This document shows positions 58,508 through 64,000 of a DNA stretch of 64,000 nucleotides, one piece after another (position 1 is the stretch's first letter; the number at the start of each line of letters is the position of its first letter). A program made the translations under genes and the position numbers. The notes under the pieces were generated by a model. That model did not search any database. It saw only the letters and a program-made list of their open reading frames with translations, and was not told the origin of the DNA. The DNA is from Parastagonospora avenae f. sp. tritici 18332-5 (taxonomy: Eukaryota > Ascomycota > Dothideomycetes > Pleosporales > Phaeosphaeriaceae). The stretch is from the NCBI GenBank assembly GCA_022559985.1, contig JAFJTR010000021.1, positions 124,001 through 188,000 on the forward strand, read 5' to 3'.

Positions 58508-59602
58508 ATGAGGTTGACTACCGACGTGATCAACAACTCCCTGTCCTTTATCAACTGTCTCACGGAGCGTGAACTCGATCTGCGAGGTGCGTAGAAAAGA
58601 GCAGATGCTACACTAGTTGAGCTGAATTGATATCAATGTGTCTAATTTCTAGGCCACAAGATTTCTGCCATTGAGAACATGGGTGCCGCGCGCGTAAGCC
58701 TCAATTACCACTACACGAGCCTGCTTTACTGCAGAATACTAATGGAGCCACACACAGGACAACGACGCAATCGACTTCACCGACAACGACATCGCACAGC
58801 TTGGTAACTTCCCACTGCAACCTCGCCTGCGCACATTGTTCCTGGCGCAAAACCGCATATCCAACATCCAACCGACCCTCTCGACCAGCATACCAAACCT
58901 GCAGACGCTGGTTCTCACCAAGAACAGGATCGCAGAGCTGGCCGACTTGGACGCACTGTCGGGGTTCAAGAAGCTGGTGTTCTTGTCGCTGATTGGCAAT
59001 CCAGTAGCCAGCAAAGAGGTGCGTACACAAGCGCTTGGTCCCGCACGTCTTGGAGCCTAATACTGGCAAGCATACATGAGCGCGTCGCATGTGAGCTGCG
59101 ATGCGACAGCTGCAACAGGGCCCGACAGGCGACAGGCGGGGGAAGACGGTGTACCCCAGAATGCTGACCTTTGGCCAGAACTATCGATACTGGGTCATAT
59201 GGCGCTGCCCAAGCGTTCGCTACTTCGACTTCGCCAAAGTGCGCGACATGGAGCGCAAGAAGGCGACTGAGCTCTTCGGAACTGCTGAAGAACCTACCGA
59301 ACTGGCTAGCAAGGTATGTGGGCCAGGAGCGGTAGTTGGTAGATTGTCCAGAGCCATGCTGATTACACTACGGCACACAGATCATGGGAGTCAAGTCAAA
59401 GGGTTTCGTTGTACCTTCTTTCGCCAATGGCGCCGATGGCTCAAGCAAGGACCGCATCTACACAGACGACGAGAAGAAGCGCATGCGAGCTGCCATCCTC
59501 AATGCGAGCAGTCTGGCGGAGATGGCGAGGCTGGAAAAGGACTTTGCCGAGGGGAGGATACCAGCTCATATCCTCGAGGGTGGAGATGCTATGGAGACGT
59601 AG
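58508..59602 (+). CDS. LEA1: U2 snRNP protein A' (Lea1)
   Basis: Leucine-rich-repeat protein that pairs with U2B'' on U2 snRNA stem-loop IV. Five exons: 58508-58586, 58653-58693 (41 nt), 58758-59018, 59179-59313 and 59381-59602; 245 aa. N-terminus MRLTTDVINNSLSFINCLTE and LDLRGHKISAIENMG, LRR units (TLFLAQNRISNIQPTLSTSI, LVFLSLIGNPVASKE), then NYRYWVIWRCPSVRYFDFAK. The 160-nt third intron is much longer than others and G+C-rich, but nothing in it continues the protein frame. Five exons in about 1.1 kb is high for this window. Confidence 0.94.
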
Positions 59603-59994
59603 CGCCGAGGGGTTTCGGAGGATTCGAGGCGACGGCGTACGACTATCCATGAACAAGACAAAAGATGCTGGCTCGGGAGAGATTGTGAAGCCACACAGGA
59701 TCACGAAGGCACACGGTGCGGACGCGAATGCGAGCGGCAGGGTTTCCACATGGGCCCAGTCACGACGGTCAGGAAACAACCATGATTATCTTGCAACGTG
59801 GTGCGAAATGGAAGCGGCTACGACGAGAGCAAGAGCATTCAGATATAGACATGACTCGGATGACATTCGAAAACATTGCAAAGTCCCCCCGTGCTAAGAC
59901 GTCATGCGTCGTGGGTATCGTAGTGGTAGACTCATAATCAACGCCCGTCGCGTTCGCGACCATGCTCCAGATCAGCTCGCGAGAGCTAGCATTG
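59603..59994. other. Convergent intergenic region
   Basis: About 390 bp between the 3' ends of LEA1 and FIP1. Only untranslated sequence recognised. Confidence 0.6.
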
Positions 59995-61022
59995 TTACCA
60001 ACCTCTGCCCCTCCCGCCCCTTCCACCTCTCCCCCCTCCTCCACCCTGATTTCCTTGCTGGAACCCTCCCTGTGGACCCCCTGGCCCTCCGGGAAAGCCA
60101 GGCATGCCTTGACCGGCCATTTGCATGAAGGAATTAACGTCCATCTGGCTAATATCGACGCCCTGAGCCATCATCTGCTGCATCATCATCTCCATCTGCT
60201 GCTGCTCGGCGGCCATGGCCCCAGCCGGCGGGCCATTGTTGCCTCCTGGTCCCGGCATAGGTCCACCGCCCATCATCTGCTGGAATTGCTTCAACTGCGC
60301 CTGACTCTGCTGGTTGGTGTCGACCATGGCCATCTGGCGCTGGCGATATGTTTCCCAGGTGAACTCGTCGAAACCGTAGTTGAAGTAGTCTGATTGGTCT
60401 TCGCCGGGACGTCGCCAGATTCTTTGTTCCTGTGCGAGATCGGCGTCGAGGTCGACTTGTAGGATGGATTTGCCCAGAGGCGGGTAGATGGGGTTGTCGT
60501 TGACATCGATTGTAGACGTCTTTTGCGCAGGGTACGAGGTGCCTGGTAAGGCGGACAGCTGGGGAACGGTACCGGTGGGGATCGTCTTTGGTGGCTGGGA
60601 GGGCGCAGAGGCGGATTGGTTTGGCTGCTCAATCTTTATGGCTTTGGATTCTGGCTGCTGCTGTTGGCTGGAGTGCAAGATTAGCTTCGGGAGACTTTGT
60701 GGGAGCTGTGAGGAACGTACGCCGCGGGCTTCGGAGCGGTTGGTGGCTTGTCAATGATAATCTCGAGGTCCTGCAGTCTGTTAGCTCGGATATAACTAAC
60801 TTCAACATGCCACGCGCAGGTCCAGGCACGACTCACCGATTCGCTGTCTTCGTCGTCATCATCATCGTCGTCTTCGTCGTCGTCGCCCGAGTCGGCGCCC
60901 TCGTCCATGGGCTCGTCGCCACTTGAAGCGTCGTCTTCGTCTTTGACGTGCTTGGTCTGCTCTGTCTTGGCGTCTGTAGTGCTGTAGAGATCATCGTCCT
61001 CGTCTTCGTGGTCGGAGGCCAT
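59995..61022 (-). CDS. FIP1: Pre-mRNA polyadenylation factor Fip1
   Basis: Links poly(A) polymerase to the cleavage and polyadenylation factor. Exons 61022-60837, 60770-60721 (50 nt) and 60667-59995 give 302 aa. Acidic N-terminus with an Asp/Glu run encoded by GAC/GAT triplets (around 60843-60900). The short second exon encodes DLEIIIDKPPTAPKPA, and the central Fip1 motif is GEDQSDYFNYGFDEFTWETY. The C-terminus is Gln/Met/Gly-rich and ends with RGG-like repeats (GGRGGRGGRGRGW). Divergent from NUP49. Confidence 0.93.
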
Positions 61023-61388
61023 TGTTGTTCCGCGCTCTTTCTTGCTGGTTCGAATTGGTCGTGTTTAGGCAGGGACAGCTATAGAGGTAGTCGGGCGACG
61101 TGAAGTCAGATGCGCTTTGTGGTGCTGGTGCTGGGCTGGGCTGGGAGCTTGAGCACGGGCGAGGTGGTGAAAGGCTGAAAGGAATGATTAGCCGAGCAGA
61201 GCGCGTCTTTGGCCTGTGCGACGCGGAGCTGCGAGCGGATGTGCATGCGCGTGGAAAACACCAAGCTTCGCTCTACTTTGTATACTATCCACAGATCCCT
61301 CCCGACTTCCTAACCTGGACACTGCTCGCCTCATCAATCGCCTGTCCCCACATATCCTGCGTTCGACGCCCCGGCACATTTGCGCGCA
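61023..61388. promoter_or_regulatory. Bidirectional promoter region FIP1 / NUP49
   Basis: 366 bp between divergent start codons. A 210-codon open frame beginning at 61100 crosses the region and the NUP49 start in another frame; it lacks family resemblance except where it coincides with NUP49 exon 2. Confidence 0.5.
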
Positions 61389-62763
61389 ATGGCGGGTTTC
61401 GGTCGGTCCAACTCGCTGAGCATCAACACAGGCGGCGGCAGCGGCGGTGGTCTCTTGTACGCATCCCCCAACTGTCTACCGCCTTTCTGGCACTAACGCG
61501 CTGCAGCGGGAACAACGCAAACCAGGCCCAGCCCACCTCGCAGCCCCAGAGCAGCGGCGGACTCTTCGGCGGCTCCCAGCAGCCCCAGTCACAACAACAG
61601 CCACAGTCGGGCGGCCTGTTTGGAGGAACCTCTGGTGGTGGTCTGAAGCTCTCGACCCCCGCTTCGACTGGCGGAGGTCTCTTCGGCGCATCCGCTGCAC
61701 AGTCGAACCAGCCAAAACCGTCTCTCTTGTAAGCAAGGGCCGAGTTGCTTCCACGCGTGATACAAGGCTAACTGCATCAAGTGGTGCATCAACACAGCAG
61801 ACGGCGACGGCACCGGCGACGACTACGCCTTCTTTGTTCGGCAACACCACAAATAACACACCGCAGCAACAGCAGCAGCCGACGGCAACACCATCGCTCT
61901 TTGGCTCAAACCAGCAGCAGCAGCAGCAGCAACAACAACAGCCACAGCAGCAGACCTCTCTCTTTGGCAATATGAACACCCAAAACCGCGCTGCACCGTT
62001 GGGAGGCTCCATGCTTGGAGGTTCGCAAATGGGCGGCGCCGCGCAACAACCTGTTCAGATGACGCTCGAGTCGATGCGAGGAACCACGCGCTTCAACGAC
62101 CTCCACCCAGATCTACAGACCCTGATCCAGCAATTTGACGAGGGCATCCAGCGGAAAATCAGCTACTGCAACCAAATCCGCGAGACTCTACCCAGCAGCG
62201 AGCAGGACATAGCCACTATTGCCCCCGATGTCGCCTACATTGAAAGCTACCTTTCCACCATCGAGACGGGACTGGACAACGACTCCACAAACATCGCGCA
62301 CCTGAAAGACGTTGTCAAGAAAGATGCCGCAGACGCGACTCTCAGCTTCCGCGCCATCGAAAATCAACGCTTGCCCGCGCAATTCCACTACAGGAACAAC
62401 CTCACAGCGTCAAGCGCAAAGACACCCGCTGCAAGTGCTTTGGACGACGACGACCCAACAAAACCTGTCGATCTCATGAACTACTTCAACCGCCGCACAG
62501 ACGACCTTGGTCGCACTCTCAACCTGTACCAGCGCCAGATCCGTGACATTGAAGCGCATCTGAGAACCATGGAGGCGGGCACCGTCGAGAAGGCACAGCA
62601 GTTGACCGGCAGCAGAAGCGCCCCGCGGGATCAGCGTCGTGAGCTTGTTGAGGCGCTCAAGGCTATCGAGGGTGCCATTCTGGATTCAGCAAAAAAGGTG
62701 GGACAGGTTAGGGATGAGGTTACCAAGCAGACTTTGGGTAATGTTGGAGCGGCTTTGCTTTGA
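61389..62763 (+). CDS. NUP49: FG nucleoporin Nup49
   Basis: Member of the central channel complex (Nsp1-Nup57-Nup49). Exons 61389-61456, 61507-61728 and 61782-62763 give 423 aa. The first 180 residues are Gly/Gln/Ser-rich with GLFG/SLFG repeats, including a Gln run at 61912-61941. The C-terminal half is coiled-coil: MTLESMRGTTRFNDLHPDLQ, LIQQFDEGIQRKISYCNQIR, YFNRRTDDLGRTLNLYQRQI. Both introns are phase 2 and fall within the Phe codon of an LFG repeat (CTC TT|C GGG and CTC TT|T GGT). Confidence 0.93.
61912..61941 (+). repeat. Polyglutamine-coding (CAG/CAA) tract in NUP49
   Basis: Six CAG, three CAA and one CAG codon in a row encode ten glutamines. Potentially length-variable among strains. 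Confidence 0.9.
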
Positions 62764-63115
62764 GAGGATGCCGTCATCCACTGTACACCAGAACACCAAA
62801 ATATGTAGAAGATTTAGATACCCAGCATAGTGCGAAAGAAGACCTAGAATTATCTTGGCTGCTGCATGCACACTTAAACACCAGGAACCCGCTGTGATGT
62901 TTGATCGCGTACGGCCGACTGAGTAAGGAGAGCCGTTGTTGGAAGGGTTTGTCAAGCTTTCCAATGCTGAGTAAAGCAGCGGAACTACTCCGGTGCCTCG
63001 GAACGGCATGATGCTATGACGGAAGTGGGGAACGCGCCACAGCGCTGAGCACAATTATAGTGACATATTGACTTGCAGACACTTGATTAATCTTGCAAAC
63101 TTCCTAGCTACCTGC
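62764..63115. other. Intergenic region upstream of ECM4-type gene
   Basis: About 350 bp between same-strand genes. Holds the 3' end of NUP49 and the promoter of the next gene; no other feature recognised. Confidence 0.55.
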
Positions 63116-64000
63116 ATGCTCTCAGCGATTGCACGATCAAAAGGCATTGCGCGACATTTCCCAATAATAGCACGACCTTCATCCACGACAAGCAACCTCG
63201 CAAGGATGGACAAGAAACCTTCTGGTTCGATTCTGGACTGGGCAGACAAGAGTGGCGAGTTCAAGCGACAACAGAGTGTCTTCAGGAGCTGGATCGAGAA
63301 CAAACCCAATGCCGAATTCCCACCCGAAAAAGGCCGATACCACCTGTATGTCTCGTATGCGTGTCCATGGGCGCATCGGGCACTCATTGTGCGCGAATTG
63401 AAAGGTCTGAAAGACATCATCACGTACAACAGTGTGCACTGGCACATGGGCGAAAAAGGCTGGCGTTTTGCGACTGCGGACGAAAACGCCCCGGGAGAAA
63501 CGACGCCAGATCCGCTTCACAAGGATTTTACGCACTTACGCGATATCTACTTCGAGCAGAATCCCGAGTATGAAGGCAGGTTCACAGTGCCAACGCTATA
63601 CGACAAGAAAACCAACAGGATCGTAAGCAACGAGAGTAGTGAGATTATACGTATGTTCTATACCGCCTTCGACGACATCATTGAGGAGCAGTACAAGAAA
63701 GTAGACTTGTTCCCAAAGTCCCTACAAAAGGAAATCGAGGCAATGAATGATTGGGTGTATCACGATGTCAACAATGGGGTGTACAAATCTGGTTTTGCAA
63801 CGTGAGCTCCCCGCCCACCCAGTCCCGTTTCGAGTTTCGAATTATGCTGATGAATATAGATCCGAAGATGCATACACAACAGCTGTTACTCAGCTCTTCA
63901 GGTCTCTCGATCGTCTTGAATCCGCTCTTTCTGAATCATCAACGCCGTATCTCCTATCTTCGCCGACTATTACAGAGGCTGATGTCCGTTTGTACACGAC
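63116..64000 (+). CDS. Glutathione S-transferase, ECM4/glutathionyl-hydroquinone reductase type (3' truncated)
   Basis: Exons 63116-63801 and 63860 to the window edge; about 275 aa are visible. The family reduces glutathionyl-hydroquinones using an active-site Cys; the motif YVSYACPWAHRALIV is present. Other parts: SGSILDWADKSGEFKRQQSV, VHWHMGEKGWRFATADENAP, RFTVPTLYDKKTNRIVSNES, and the helical C-terminal domain beginning MNDWVYHDVNNGVYKSGFAT. The start at 63116 adds an Arg/Ser-rich 30-residue leader that looks mitochondrial. A second Met (MDKKPSGS, 63206) would give a cytosolic form. Confidence 0.92.

Noticed and set aside
59019..59178. Extra coding exon inside the long third intron of LEA1
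   Set aside because: NYRYWVIWRCP follows ASKE directly in known U2A' proteins, so no residues are missing.

Overview
The window is nuclear DNA from a filamentous ascomycete (Pezizomycotina; I infer Dothideomycetes from the style of the proteins and gene structures, not from any search). The signs are dense intron-containing genes on both strands, introns mostly 41-65 nt with GT(A/G)AG-type donors, CTAAC-like branch sites 10-20 nt before the acceptor, and ascomycete-specific families: RTA1, GH125, Arb1, the Exo84/Nup84/Nup49 architectures and fungal Myb-like repeats. I reconstructed the gene models by joining exons by phase; the supported genes close in frame.

Layout. 0-6.4 kb: the 3' end of cytosolic prolyl-tRNA synthetase, a small Cys/His protein, RPN13 (proteasome) divergent from ribosomal protein eL6, and a fatty-acid-hydroxylase-family membrane protein. 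6.4-8.5 kb: a 2.1 kb stretch without a gene. 8.5-20 kb: an alpha/beta hydrolase with a long disordered N-terminus, a GH125 alpha-mannosidase, CLP1, inositol polyphosphate multikinase, and a La-motif/Arb1 protein. 21-33 kb: an RTA1-like membrane protein, zeta-crystallin quinone oxidoreductase, a two-repeat Myb-like protein, EXO84, TOM20, YPT6/Rab6 and NOP53. 33-48.5 kb: NUP84, a disordered basic protein, a large single-exon RhoGEF (BUD3-like), DCC1, a hemerythrin-like protein and a TauD-type dioxygenase. 48.5-51.6 kb: a gene-poor stretch holding a decayed caleosin gene and a tRNA-Gln gene. 51.6-64 kb: ALG2, VPS15, U2A' (LEA1), FIP1, NUP49 and a GST of the ECM4 type that runs off the right edge.

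The genes are mostly housekeeping and do not form a functional cluster. Several are arranged as divergent pairs sharing 250-670 bp upstream regions (RPN13/eL6, GH125/CLP1, IPMK/La-Arb1, EXO84/TOM20, YPT6/NOP53, BUD3-like/DCC1, ALG2/VPS15, FIP1/NUP49).

The most unusual object is the tRNA-Gln(UUG) gene at 51260-51396. It carries the usual small intron after position 37. It also has a second, 50-nt insertion inside the D stem that looks like a spliceosomal intron (GTAAGC donor, GCTAAT branch-like site, TTCAG acceptor). Removing both gives a perfectly folding 72-nt tRNA. Other points of note are the caleosin pseudogene, the La-Arb1 domain combination, a Myb protein whose two repeats are interrupted at the same residue by introns, NUP49 introns at equivalent sites in LFG repeats, and a 26-nt microexon in YPT6.
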